A DNA stretch of 42,091 bases from positions 1-42,091 of the forward strand of contig JACPZB010000094.1 of NCBI GenBank assembly GCA_016195725.1, given 5' to 3'. A program made the position numbers and the translations under genes. Position 1 is the first letter of the stretch. Every line of letters begins with the position of its first letter. Below the pieces are notes generated by a model. It had not been told where the DNA came from. It ran no database searches and saw nothing but the letters and a program-made list of their open reading frames with translations. This DNA is from Deltaproteobacteria bacterium. GTDB taxonomy: Bacteria; Desulfobacterota; GWC2-55-46; UBA9637. Positions 33,386-40,279 of the stretch are shown here, piece after piece.

Positions 33386-34126
33386 TTGAAAAGCCTAATC
33401 CTTGTTTCAAACGACGACGGCATTCACTCTGAAGGCATAAAGGCTCTGGCAAGGGCGCTTAAAAGGGTTGGCGATGTTTTTGTTGTTGCGCCTGACAGGG
33501 AAAGAAGCGCTGCAAGCCATTCCCTTACGCTTCACAGGCCTTTAAGAGTTGAGAAACATGGCCCGAATGTGTATGCTATTGATGGAACTCCCACAGATTG
33601 CATAAACCTTGCAGTCAACGGCATACTGAAAAAAAGGCCTGACCTTGTGGTGTCAGGCATCAATAAAGGCGGGAATCTCGGCGACGATGTAACTTATTCC
33701 GGTACTGTTTCTGCTGCTATGGAAGGAACCCTCCTCGGCATACCATCCTTTGCAATATCACTCGTATCGAGAGATAATTTTAATTTTAAAATTGCTGCAC
33801 GGTTTGCAGCAAAATTGGCGAGATATATTTTTAAAAAGGGACTGCCTAAGGATACTCTTTTGAATGTCAATGTGCCTGAGGACGTTAATGTAAAAGGCTA
33901 TAGGATAACCAAACAGGGGAAAAGGGTTTATGGCGACGCTGTTGTGGAGAAAATTGATCCGCGGGGGAAAAAATATTACTGGATAGGCGGCGATATCCTG
34001 AGGTGGGAAGCCGGCAAGGATACTGATTTTGAAGCCACTGCCAATAATTTTATATCCATTACGCCGGTTCATCTTGATATGACAAACTATGCTTCGTTTA
34101 GGGAACTGCATAATTGGAAAATATAA
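33386..34126 (+). CDS. surE: 5'/3'-nucleotidase SurE
   Basis: Stationary-phase survival nucleotidase/exopolyphosphatase of 246 residues. SNDDGIHSEGI supplies the metal aspartates, APDRERSAASHSLTL the catalytic region, and GTPTDCINLAV, VSGINKGGNLGDDVTYSGTV the remaining metal ligands. The start is a TTG preceded by GGAGG at good spacing. Paired with pcm downstream as in many bacteria, though 78 bases holding a heptamer array separate them. Confidence 0.97.
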   Translation: MKSLILVSNDDGIHSEGIKALARALKRVGDVFVVAPDRERSAASHSLTLHRPLRVEKHGPNVYAIDGTPTDCINLAVNGILKKRPDLVVSGINKGGNLGDDVTYSGTVSAAMEGTLLGIPSFAISLVSRDNFNFKIAARFAAKLARYIFKKGLPKDTLLNVNVPEDVNVKGYRITKQGKRVYGDAVVEKIDPRGKKYYWIGGDILRWEAGKDTDFEATANNFISITPVHLDMTNYASFRELHNWKI

Positions 34127-34131
34127 AGACA

Positions 34132-34203
34132 GGCAAATGGTAATGGGCAAGAGGCGGTAGGAAAAACCTATAGCCCATAGCCCATCGCCTATAGCCTATA
34201 ATT
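34132..34203. repeat. Heptamer array hairpin between surE and pcm
   Basis: Left arm 34132-34159: four units all beginning GG (GGCAAAT, GGTAATG, GGCAAGA, GGCGGTA, quoted as separate units). Spacer GGAAAAACC. Right arm 34169-34196: four units all ending CC (TATAGCC, CATAGCC, CATCGCC and TATAGCC again). It is one of the clearest copies and occupies nearly the whole gap; the pcm ATG follows at once. Confidence 0.85.
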
Positions 34204-34204
34204 T

Positions 34205-34897
34205 ATGCCGCCATTGAAAATAAAAGAAAAAGATGATTATACAAGGTCTCGGCAGAGAATGGTTGAGACCCAAATTATTCCACGGGGTATAAAGGATAAA
34301 AGAGTCATTGAGGCGATGCTTGCGGTGCCAAGGCATCTCTTTGTCCCTGAAGAGGCATTATGGAGTCAGGCATACAGCGATTTTCCGCTCCCTATCGGTG
34401 AGAAACAGACCATATCGCAGCCATTTATTGTGGCTCTGATGACAGAGACCCTTGAACTAAAGGGGACAGAAAAGGTTCTTGAAATAGGCACAGGCTCAGG
34501 CTATCAGACGGCTATACTTTCAATGCTAACAGAGAAGGTTTATTCCATAGAAAGAATATCAAGCCTAGCGACAAAGGCAAGAAAGGTTTTGGATTCTATA
34601 AACTGTTCTAATGTAGTGATAAAGATTGCTGACGGCACGCTCGGCTGGCCTGAAGAAGCGCCGTTTGACGCCATCTTGACAACAGCAGCAGCGCCAGAGA
34701 TACCAAAGTGTTATATTGAACAGCTTGCAGTCGGTGGAAGACTTGTGATACCGGTAGGTGATGAATATTCACAAACTCTCATGAAGATACTAAAGACGAA
34801 AGAAGGAATAATAAGACAAGATATGGGCGGTTGTAGATTTGTAAAGCTTATAGGGAGGTACGGGTGGAAGGCAGAAAATACATTTAGCAATAATTAG
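34205..34897 (+). CDS. pcm: Protein-L-isoaspartate O-methyltransferase
   Basis: Methylates L-isoaspartyl residues in aged proteins so that they can revert. Motif [17 protein letters not shown], the preceding [21 protein letters not shown], and [11 protein letters not shown] are diagnostic; 230 residues is slightly long owing to an N-terminal extension. The start ATG lies directly after the heptamer array, which leaves no normal ribosome site. Confidence 0.95.
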   Translation: MPPLKIKEKDDYTRSRQRMVETQIIPRGIKDKRVIEAMLAVPRHLFVPEEALWSQAYSDFPLPIGEKQTISQPFIVALMTETLELKGTEKVLEIGTGSGYQTAILSMLTEKVYSIERISSLATKARKVLDSINCSNVVIKIADGTLGWPEEAPFDAILTTAAAPEIPKCYIEQLAVGGRLVIPVGDEYSQTLMKILKTKEGIIRQDMGGCRFVKLIGRYGWKAENTFSNN

Positions 34898-34930
34898 TTT
34901 AGTATGATGAGATATTTTTCAGTATCAACT

Positions 34931-34985
34931 AATTAAGAATTTGGAATTATAAATTTCATTTCTTAATTTCTAATGTCCAATCCCT
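34931..34985. repeat. Heptamer array hairpin between pcm and the DedA gene
   Basis: Left arm 34931-34958: four units beginning AATT (AATTAAG, AATTTGG and so on). Right arm 34958-34985: ATTTCTT, AATTTCT, AATGTCC, AATCCCT, quoted as separate units. AT-rich and partly complementary, same 7-base register. Confidence 0.65.
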
Positions 34986-35006
34986 GATTCATCGGAGGCT
35001 GAATAG

Positions 35007-35654
35007 ATGGAGGCAATTTTTCAATTCATTCTGCATATCAGTAAAACAGTTGTGTCAGTGGTTGAGGCAGGAGGTTATTCCGGAATTATATTTTTGATGG
35101 CCTTAGAGAGCACTATGGTTCCCTTGCCCAGCGAACTTGTTATGCCATTTGCCGGTTTTTTAGCCGCAGAAAATAAGCTCAATATATGGCTTGTAATTTT
35201 TTTCAGCAGTGCGGGCAGCATAGGAGGCTCTCTTACATCTTACTATATAGGCAAAATAGGCGGTATTCCATTGGTTCAGAGGCTCGGCAAGTATCTCCTC
35301 CTGGATGAAGGAGACTTAGAAACTGCCGAACGGTGGTTTTCAAGATATGGCGAAATAACAATACTTGTATGCAGATTTATTCCTGTTGTTCGCCATCTTA
35401 TTTCTATCCCGGCAGGTGTGGCCACAATGGATATGAAAAAATTTTGCCTTTATACACTTATCGGAGCAACAACATGGAATGCGATCCTGGCCTATGGAGG
35501 TTATTTTCTTCGTGAGAACTGGGAGATTTTGCATCATTATATGAGGCCGGTAAGCATTGGCGTTTTTTTGCTTCTCTGTATTGCTTTTGCCGTATTTTTT
35601 TACAAGCATATTGCAAAAAAACTATTGGGTAGAAAAACCTTGCGAGGCGGATAA
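35007..35654 (+). CDS. DedA/SNARE-associated family membrane protein
   Basis: A 215-residue polytopic inner-membrane protein. EST(M)VPLPSELVMPFAGFLA is the N-terminal re-entrant motif with the conserved acidic residue; GSIGGSLTSYYIGK and CRFIPVVRHLISIPAG (the RxxPxxR motif) follow, and two C-terminal membrane helices close the fold. Relatives act as flippases or transporters recycling undecaprenyl phosphate or phosphatidylethanolamine and support envelope homeostasis. GGAGG lies nine bases before the ATG. Given the undecaprenyl-linked pathway at 10779-14503, carrier recycling is a possible link, but that is inference. Confidence 0.88.
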   Translation: MEAIFQFILHISKTVVSVVEAGGYSGIIFLMALESTMVPLPSELVMPFAGFLAAENKLNIWLVIFFSSAGSIGGSLTSYYIGKIGGIPLVQRLGKYLLLDEGDLETAERWFSRYGEITILVCRFIPVVRHLISIPAGVATMDMKKFCLYTLIGATTWNAILAYGGYFLRENWEILHHYMRPVSIGVFLLLCIAFAVFFYKHIAKKLLGRKTLRGG

Positions 35655-35667
35655 ACTCAGTCAAATA

Positions 35668-35709
35668 ATGCAAAATGCAAAGGTGCAAGTTTTAAATTGC
35701 AAATTCCAA
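35668..35709. repeat. Heptamer array after the DedA gene
   Basis: Six units in register: ATGCAAA twice, then GGTGCAA, GTTTTAA, ATTGCAA and ATTCCAA. One-armed; no complementary half is visible downstream, where the sigma-like remnant begins. Confidence 0.7.
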
Positions 35710-36024
35710 AACCTTTTAAAGATTACTTTTGGAGAAGACTCTGACCAGTCGCTTATGGAGATTATTAAGGACGACAAGTTTCAGCTTCCCATAGAGATGT
35801 TGGAAGAGGAAAACCGTTTTCAACAGATAGTCAGCATCCTAAAAATATTAGAGGAAAAAAGGGCAGTTATAAGTCTGAGATTTGGTCTTAATGAAGGCGA
35901 ACCTCAAACATTGGAAGCCATGAAAAAAATGAGAAAGATTTTTAAGATACAAAAGTTCGTTCCACAGATATATAAAGATAGGCCGGATAGGATACCGAAA
36001 TTTTTTGCAGGACAAACCCTTTGA
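35668..36024 (+). pseudogene. Sigma-70 region 3.2/4-like remnant
   Basis: An open frame of 118 residues whose middle matches the C-terminal part of primary-type sigma factors: FGEDSDQSLMEIIKDDK resembles the region 3.2 acidic stretch, and EEKRAVISLRFGLNEGEPQT is the region 4.1 start (usual form EREREVLxLRFGL). The expected recognition helix of region 4.2 is garbled: RKIFKIQKFVPQIY stands where sigma factors read IFxVTRERIRQIE, and the frame ends soon after at FFAGQTL. Regions 1-3.1 are missing, and the first 14 codons are a heptamer array. I read it as a decayed sigma-factor fragment. A small anti-sigma-like or regulatory protein using the remnant is possible but has no support beyond the open frame. 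Confidence 0.6.
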
Positions 36025-36044
36025 TCTTTAAAAAAATTGCCCTT

Positions 36045-36099
36045 ACACCTATCTGTTGTCTATTCGATACAACAATAGATTGGCTGGGGATATAGGTGT
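36045..36099 (+). other. Structured element upstream of apt, possible pseudoknot
   Basis: ACACCTAT (36045-36052) and ATAGGTGT (36092-36099) are perfect complements. Inside, TGTTG (36054-36058) pairs with CAACA (36070-36074), and CTAT (36060-36063) with ATAG (36075-36078); the order of the four segments is that of an H-type pseudoknot or of two alternative hairpins. Two small hairpins follow (TTGCT/AGCAA and AACAT/ATGTT). The gap 36025-36227 holds no gene. Confidence 0.35.
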
Positions 36100-36227
36100 G
36101 GTGGTTACTTTTTGCTTGAAAGCAATAAACATTAGATGTTAATATCTCCGCTTATTGATTGAAATTATCAAAAAATGGTTAAGCCAAATATACGCAATGA
36201 GTAAAAGCGCTATAAAGAGGAGGCCTT

Positions 36228-36746
36228 ATGCCAGAATCGCTTAAAAAGGTTATTAGAGATGTTCCTGATTTTCCCAAGAAAGGGATACTTTTCAAAGATA
36301 TAACAACGCTCTTGAAAGACCCCATTGCATTTCAAAAAACGGTAGATCTCATGAGCCATCGTTATGTGGGAAAACATATTGATGTGGTGGTTGGAATTGA
36401 GGCAAGGGGGTTTGTTGTGGGGGCGGCATTAGCATACAAACTTGGGGCAGGTGTAATACTCGTAAGAAAACCTGGAAAACTGCCGCACAAAATCCATAAG
36501 GCATCGTATAAATTAGAATACGGAGAAGACAGCCTTGAGATACATCAGGATGCTATAATGCCAGGGCAAAAGGTGTTAATAGCTGATGATGTATTGGCAA
36601 CAGGAGGAACAGTATCGGCAGTTATACATCTTATAGAAAAAATGGGTGGACAGATTGTGGAATGCGCATTCTTATCAGAACTTGAAGCGCTTAAAGGCAG
36701 AGACAAAATTAAAAATTATCCGGTATTTTCTTTGATAAAATTCTAA
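36228..36746 (+). CDS. apt: Adenine phosphoribosyltransferase
   Basis: Salvages adenine to AMP with PRPP. The 172 residues open with [18 protein letters not shown], and the PRPP-binding motif [16 protein letters not shown] lies at about 123-138; [12 protein letters not shown] and RKPGKLP are further APRT hallmarks. GAGGAGG precedes the ATG. The stop is followed after 2 bases by a heptamer array hairpin. Confidence 0.97.
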   Translation: MPESLKKVIRDVPDFPKKGILFKDITTLLKDPIAFQKTVDLMSHRYVGKHIDVVVGIEARGFVVGAALAYKLGAGVILVRKPGKLPHKIHKASYKLEYGEDSLEIHQDAIMPGQKVLIADDVLATGGTVSAVIHLIEKMGGQIVECAFLSELEALKGRDKIKNYPVFSLIKF

Positions 36747-36748
36747 TG

Positions 36749-36824
36749 GCAGCGAGCAGTGAGCTGTCAGCCGTGAGCAGTGAAAATACTGCTTGCTGCT
36801 TACTGTTCACTGTTCACTGTTCAC
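36749..36824. repeat. Heptamer array hairpin between apt and the sensor kinase (clearest copy)
   Basis: Left arm 36749-36783: five units near GCAGTGA (GCAGCGA, GCTGTCA and GCCGTGA as variants). Spacer of 6 bases. Right arm 36790-36824: TGCTTGC, TGCTTAC and three copies of TGTTCAC. The array starts two bases after the apt stop codon and ends four bases before the kinase ATG, so it is the whole intergenic region, and it leaves no room for a normal ribosome-binding site. Confidence 0.88.
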
Positions 36825-36828
36825 TACC

Positions 36829-38265
36829 ATGTCCCTTCCTATCCGTGCTAAACTAACCATCTGGTACACCACGCTTCTATGCGCTACCCTGATTACATTT
36901 GGCTCTATTGTGTATGTGGTGCTTTCAAGAAGCATCACAGCTTCAATTGATAAAAGATTAACCTCTCTTGCGGAAATGGTCTCTAAGGCAGTATTCAGGC
37001 CTGGCACTGTAACCTTACCGAAGGACTTTGATATATTTCTTGAGCACTTCTTTGGGATAAAGACATCGGGTAATTATATCCAGCTATTGGACAAATATGG
37101 CAAGATAGTGTTTATCTCCTCTACACTTGGGAAGAACCATATCCCTCTATCAGGCAAAGCGTACCATCATGCCATCGGGGGCAATATCTCCTACGAAACC
37201 ATAGATAATGTTGGCCAGTATCCAGCCAGGATTATTATATTTCCAATGATGGAAAAAGGACAGGTAATCAGCATTCTTCAGGTTGGCGCGCCATTGCAGG
37301 AATCAGCCGTTATAATAAGCGCGCTATTTTATATACTGACATTGGGGATTCCTTTAACGATAATTTTAGCAAGCGGCGTTGGCTGGTTTCTTGCAAAAAA
37401 GGCATTAAGCCCTGTGGATGAGATTACCCGCATGGCGAAGAAGATAGAAGCAGGAAGTCTAAATGAAAGACTCAAGGTTTCAGGCCCAAAAGATGAATTG
37501 GGAAGATTAACAGAAACCTTTAACGACATGATTGCCAGATTGGAACTTTCATTTAAGCAGATGAAGCAGTTTACAGCAGATGCATCACATGAATTAAAAA
37601 CACCGTTGACTGTTTTAAAGGGTGAGATGGAGATTGCGCTCAAGGCAGAAAAAACTGTAGAAGGCTTGAAAGAAACCATCAGAAGCAGTCTTGAAGAGAT
37701 AGATAAGATGAGTTCGATTGTAAAAACCCTCCTTGACCTTGCGAGGATAGACAGCAGAATTAAATTGCCTAAGGATAAGGTCAGCTTGAATGAAATTATA
37801 GAGGAAAGATTTAATCAAACAATGCCTTTGGCTAAATATAAGGGCGTTGATATGACAATAGTGAAAAATGAAAAGGTTGTTGTAACCGGGGATATACTGA
37901 GAATTGGACAGCTCATCTTTAATCTCGTAGACAATGCAATTAAATACACGGTAAAGGGCGGCAAGATACAAATCTCACTGGAACAAGAAAGTGATTGGGC
38001 TATAATTACTGTGCTGGATACAGGTATTGGTATTGCAAAAGAAGATATCCCGTATATCTTTGACCGGTTTTATAGAGTGGATAAGGCGAGAACAAGGGCT
38101 GAGGGTGGAGTCGGACTGGGTTTAAGCATATGCAAAGAGATTGTGGATGCCCATGAAGGAAGGATAGAGGTGGAAAGCAAGGTTGGCAAAGGGAGCATAT
38201 TCAGGGTATACTTGCCAATTACAAGTAAGACTGATGAATTGTTGAATGAATTAGGTTTTGCATAA
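36829..38265 (+). CDS. HAMP-domain sensor histidine kinase (heavy-metal-sensor type)
   Basis: A 478-residue membrane kinase. The frame is open from 36793, but those codons are repeat; the ATG at 36829 starts MSLPIRAKLTIWYTTLL, the usual N-terminus. Membrane helix 1 (about 10-33), periplasmic sensor domain (34-160), helix 2 (about 162-188), HAMP linker (ALSPVDEITRMAKKIEAGSL), phospho-acceptor H254 in ADASHELKTPL, N box LVDNAIKYT, G boxes DTGIGIAKED and GVGLGLSICKEIVDAHEG. This architecture matches CusS-like kinases that pair with OmpR-type regulators, but no regulator is adjacent; the one at 16844-17515 is the only candidate in the window. Confidence 0.92.
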   Translation: MSLPIRAKLTIWYTTLLCATLITFGSIVYVVLSRSITASIDKRLTSLAEMVSKAVFRPGTVTLPKDFDIFLEHFFGIKTSGNYIQLLDKYGKIVFISSTLGKNHIPLSGKAYHHAIGGNISYETIDNVGQYPARIIIFPMMEKGQVISILQVGAPLQESAVIISALFYILTLGIPLTIILASGVGWFLAKKALSPVDEITRMAKKIEAGSLNERLKVSGPKDELGRLTETFNDMIARLELSFKQMKQFTADASHELKTPLTVLKGEMEIALKAEKTVEGLKETIRSSLEEIDKMSSIVKTLLDLARIDSRIKLPKDKVSLNEIIEERFNQTMPLAKYKGVDMTIVKNEKVVVTGDILRIGQLIFNLVDNAIKYTVKGGKIQISLEQESDWAIITVLDTGIGIAKEDIPYIFDRFYRVDKARTRAEGGVGLGLSICKEIVDAHEGRIEVESKVGKGSIFRVYLPITSKTDELLNELGFA

Positions 38266-38271
38266 AAGATA

Positions 38272-38335
38272 GAATGTGGGATATGGGATGCAGGGCAATC
38301 TTTTTTTCTACTCCCCACCTCCTACTGCCCACCTC
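38272..38335. repeat. Heptamer array hairpin upstream of the phosphofructokinase gene
   Basis: Left arm 38272-38299: four G-rich units (GAATGTG, GGATATG, GGATGCA, GGGCAAT, quoted as separate units). Right arm 38308-38335: four C-rich units, with CCACCTC twice and CTACTCC and CTACTGC between. Spacer is T-rich. Confidence 0.8.
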
Positions 38336-38356
38336 TTAAACAAAGGAGGTATTGCT

Positions 38357-39385
38357 ATGAAAATAGGAATCCTTACAGGCGGCGGCGATTGTCCCGGACT
38401 GAATGCAGTTATACGGGCAGTGGTAAAAAAAGCTGCCTATTACAACTATGAGGTGATTGGCATAAAGGATGGCTGGAAAGGTCTGATTGAGGTGAATACT
38501 GTGCCGCTTGATACGCAGGTTGTGTCAGGTATACTCCCAAGGGGAGGGACCGTACTTGGAACATCGAGGACAAATCCTTTTAAATCTCCTGATACATCGG
38601 AGAAAGTCGTAAACAACATTAAAAAACTCGGGTTAGATGTTTTAATAGCTGTTGGCGGAGATGACACGCTTGGCGTTGCTGCAAAATTATTTGAGCAGGG
38701 GATAAAGACCATAGGGGTTCCAAAGACCATAGATAACGACCTCTTTGGCACTGATTTTACTTTCGGTTTTGATACAGCAATAAGCATTGTGACTGAGGCA
38801 TTGGACAGACTTCATACAACAACAGAGGCGCACCACAGGGCAATGGTTGTAGAGGTCATGGGAAGACATGCTGGATGGATTGCAACATATGGAGGGTTGG
38901 CAGGCGGGGCGGATCTGATACTTATCCCCGAAAAACCATTTGAGATAGAAGAGGTATGCGATATAGTTAAGAAAAGGGCTCAAACAGGGAGGGGATTCAG
39001 TATCATAGTTGTTGCAGAGGGTGCGGTGCCAAAAGGAATAGAAGGATATATTACCAAGGATGTAAAAAGGGATGCATTTGGCCATGTTATGCTCGGCGGC
39101 ATTGGCGAATTTCTCGCAAAAGAAATTGAGAAAAAGACAGGCGTGGAGAGCCGTCATGTTATTTTGGGTCATCTTCAGAGGGGAGGCAGTCCGACAGCGT
39201 ATGATAGGATACTGGCGTGCAGATATGGCGTCAGGGCGGTAGAGTTGATAAACGAAGGAAAGTTTGGCAGAATGGTAGCGCTACAGGGAAATAAGATTGT
39301 GGACATCCCGCTTGAAGTTGGTGTTAAGCAGACAAAGACGGTGGATATGGAAGTTTATAAGATTGCAGAGGTGTTCTTTGGATAG
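38357..39385 (+). CDS. 6-phosphofructokinase, pyrophosphate-dependent type
   Basis: Phosphorylates fructose-6-phosphate. The frame is open from 38276, but the ATG at 38357 has AAAGGAGG at good spacing and gives the family start MKIGILTGGGDCPGLNAVIR (342 residues). Phosphoryl-donor discriminators: GGDDT at 100-104, where ATP enzymes have GGDGS/T, and PKTIDND at 122-128, where ATP enzymes have PGTIDND. Both point to pyrophosphate as donor and thus to a reversible reaction. MGRHAGWIA and HLQRGGSPTAYDR are substrate-binding motifs. Donor choice is predicted from these residues, not measured. Confidence 0.93.
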   Translation: MKIGILTGGGDCPGLNAVIRAVVKKAAYYNYEVIGIKDGWKGLIEVNTVPLDTQVVSGILPRGGTVLGTSRTNPFKSPDTSEKVVNNIKKLGLDVLIAVGGDDTLGVAAKLFEQGIKTIGVPKTIDNDLFGTDFTFGFDTAISIVTEALDRLHTTTEAHHRAMVVEVMGRHAGWIATYGGLAGGADLILIPEKPFEIEEVCDIVKKRAQTGRGFSIIVVAEGAVPKGIEGYITKDVKRDAFGHVMLGGIGEFLAKEIEKKTGVESRHVILGHLQRGGSPTAYDRILACRYGVRAVELINEGKFGRMVALQGNKIVDIPLEVGVKQTKTVDMEVYKIAEVFFG

Positions 39386-39454
39386 CTTTACTTTGCTGAA
39401 GGGCAGACCATGTTATAGATATTTAGCTAAATCCAACTTTTACAGGAGGTCAAA

Positions 39455-39778
39455 ATGGTAAGTTGCGCATCTATTCCCCAAAAGTTATCATCTGTTCCGA
39501 TACCTCCGAATTATAAGGAAATGGGAGAGATCTCCTGTACCAAATGTGGTTTTTTGCTTTTTGGTGTTATACCAATTGATTTCAGGGGCATACCCCAGAA
39601 AGCATATAATTGTGCAGTTACAACTAAAAACGGTGATGAAATAATAAATGCCACAATTACAAATAGGTGGTTCTATGGAGTCATTGGCACAGGTTACTGT
39701 ACTCAGATTTCGGGTACGGTAATAAAGTTAAAAGATGAAGCAGAAACTGTTAAACAAAATATTGAAGAGATAAAATGA
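39455..39778 (+). CDS. Hypothetical protein, possibly a lipoprotein lacking its signal peptide
   Basis: 107 residues of unknown function. GGAGG stands six bases before the ATG, so it is likely translated. The start MVSCASIPQK looks like the end of a lipoprotein signal and lipobox (xSCAS) with the hydrophobic segment missing; upstream in frame there is a stop after eight codons. The body has a CTKC pair, then the hydrophobic GFLLFGVIPIDF, and NRWFYGVIGTGYCTQISGT. I do not recognise the family with confidence. Confidence 0.65.
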   Translation: MVSCASIPQKLSSVPIPPNYKEMGEISCTKCGFLLFGVIPIDFRGIPQKAYNCAVTTKNGDEIINATITNRWFYGVIGTGYCTQISGTVIKLKDEAETVKQNIEEIK

Positions 39779-39843
39779 AATACTCAAACGAATAAATTAG
39801 AAAGAAGGCTGCTCATTGCTTTTTTAACAGAAGATAAAACATC

Positions 39844-40146
39844 ATGAGCCATTTTATTGATTCACACCACTATACTGCTGTAGGTATCTTTTTATCTCTC
39901 ATACTTGTCGGCAATATTCCTGTCGGCTTTTACAGAAAACGTTTTGCAAGGTTTTCACGGCCGTGGGCAAGGTGCATATATATTCCTATACTGGCAAATA
40001 TCATTTTAAGAAGGTTTTTTGGCCTTGGTTACGGCATTATTCCTTTTACTATTCTATTTGTCCTCGCAGGCCAGTTTATAGGTTCTAAAATTAAGATGAA
40101 TGATTCAAACATCCAGTATGATGAAAGAGGCTCTATCCCCGATTGA
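39844..40146 (+). CDS. Small membrane protein of unknown function
   Basis: 100 residues with two clear hydrophobic segments (about 11-28 and 60-82) and a basic loop between them (FYRKRFARFSRPWARC). No ribosome site stronger than AGAAG precedes the ATG. Its 3' end overlaps the start of the 53-codon frame at 40118, which suggests a pair once translated together; such small membrane proteins are sometimes found ahead of transporter genes. Function not recognised. Confidence 0.6.
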   Translation: MSHFIDSHHYTAVGIFLSLILVGNIPVGFYRKRFARFSRPWARCIYIPILANIILRRFFGLGYGIIPFTILFVLAGQFIGSKIKMNDSNIQYDERGSIPD

Positions 40147-40279
40147 AGATAGATTTGAAAGATGGAGAAAGGTGATTGGCTTCTTTCTCGGCGCTGTTGT
40201 CTTTTTTTGTTCTGGTAATATCTATAGGGAATTATTAAAAAACCTTGTCCTGAAGAACCCATGGAAAAATTGCTTCTAA
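40118..40279 (+). pseudogene. Short frame resembling the N-terminus of a DASS/SLC13 transporter
   Basis: A 53-codon frame from the ATG at 40118 (a second ATG follows at once). It reads LSPIEDRFERWRKVIGFFLG, then AVVFFCSG, like the cytoplasmic helix and first membrane segment that open many sodium/dicarboxylate-type (SLC13) permeases, and then ends within NPWKNCF. The rest of such a transporter is absent. It overlaps the preceding gene by 29 bases, and the MFS start codon lies inside its last codons. A stub left by replacement of a transporter gene is my reading; a genuine small membrane protein is the alternative. Confidence 0.4.

Noticed and set aside
35557-35667. Upstream extension of the sigma-like frame into the DedA gene
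   Set aside because: It overlaps conserved DedA coding sequence in another frame and has no motif of its own.
36793-36828. Earlier start codon for the sensor kinase
   Set aside because: Those twelve codons are the right arm of the heptamer array; family alignment starts at the ATG at 36829.
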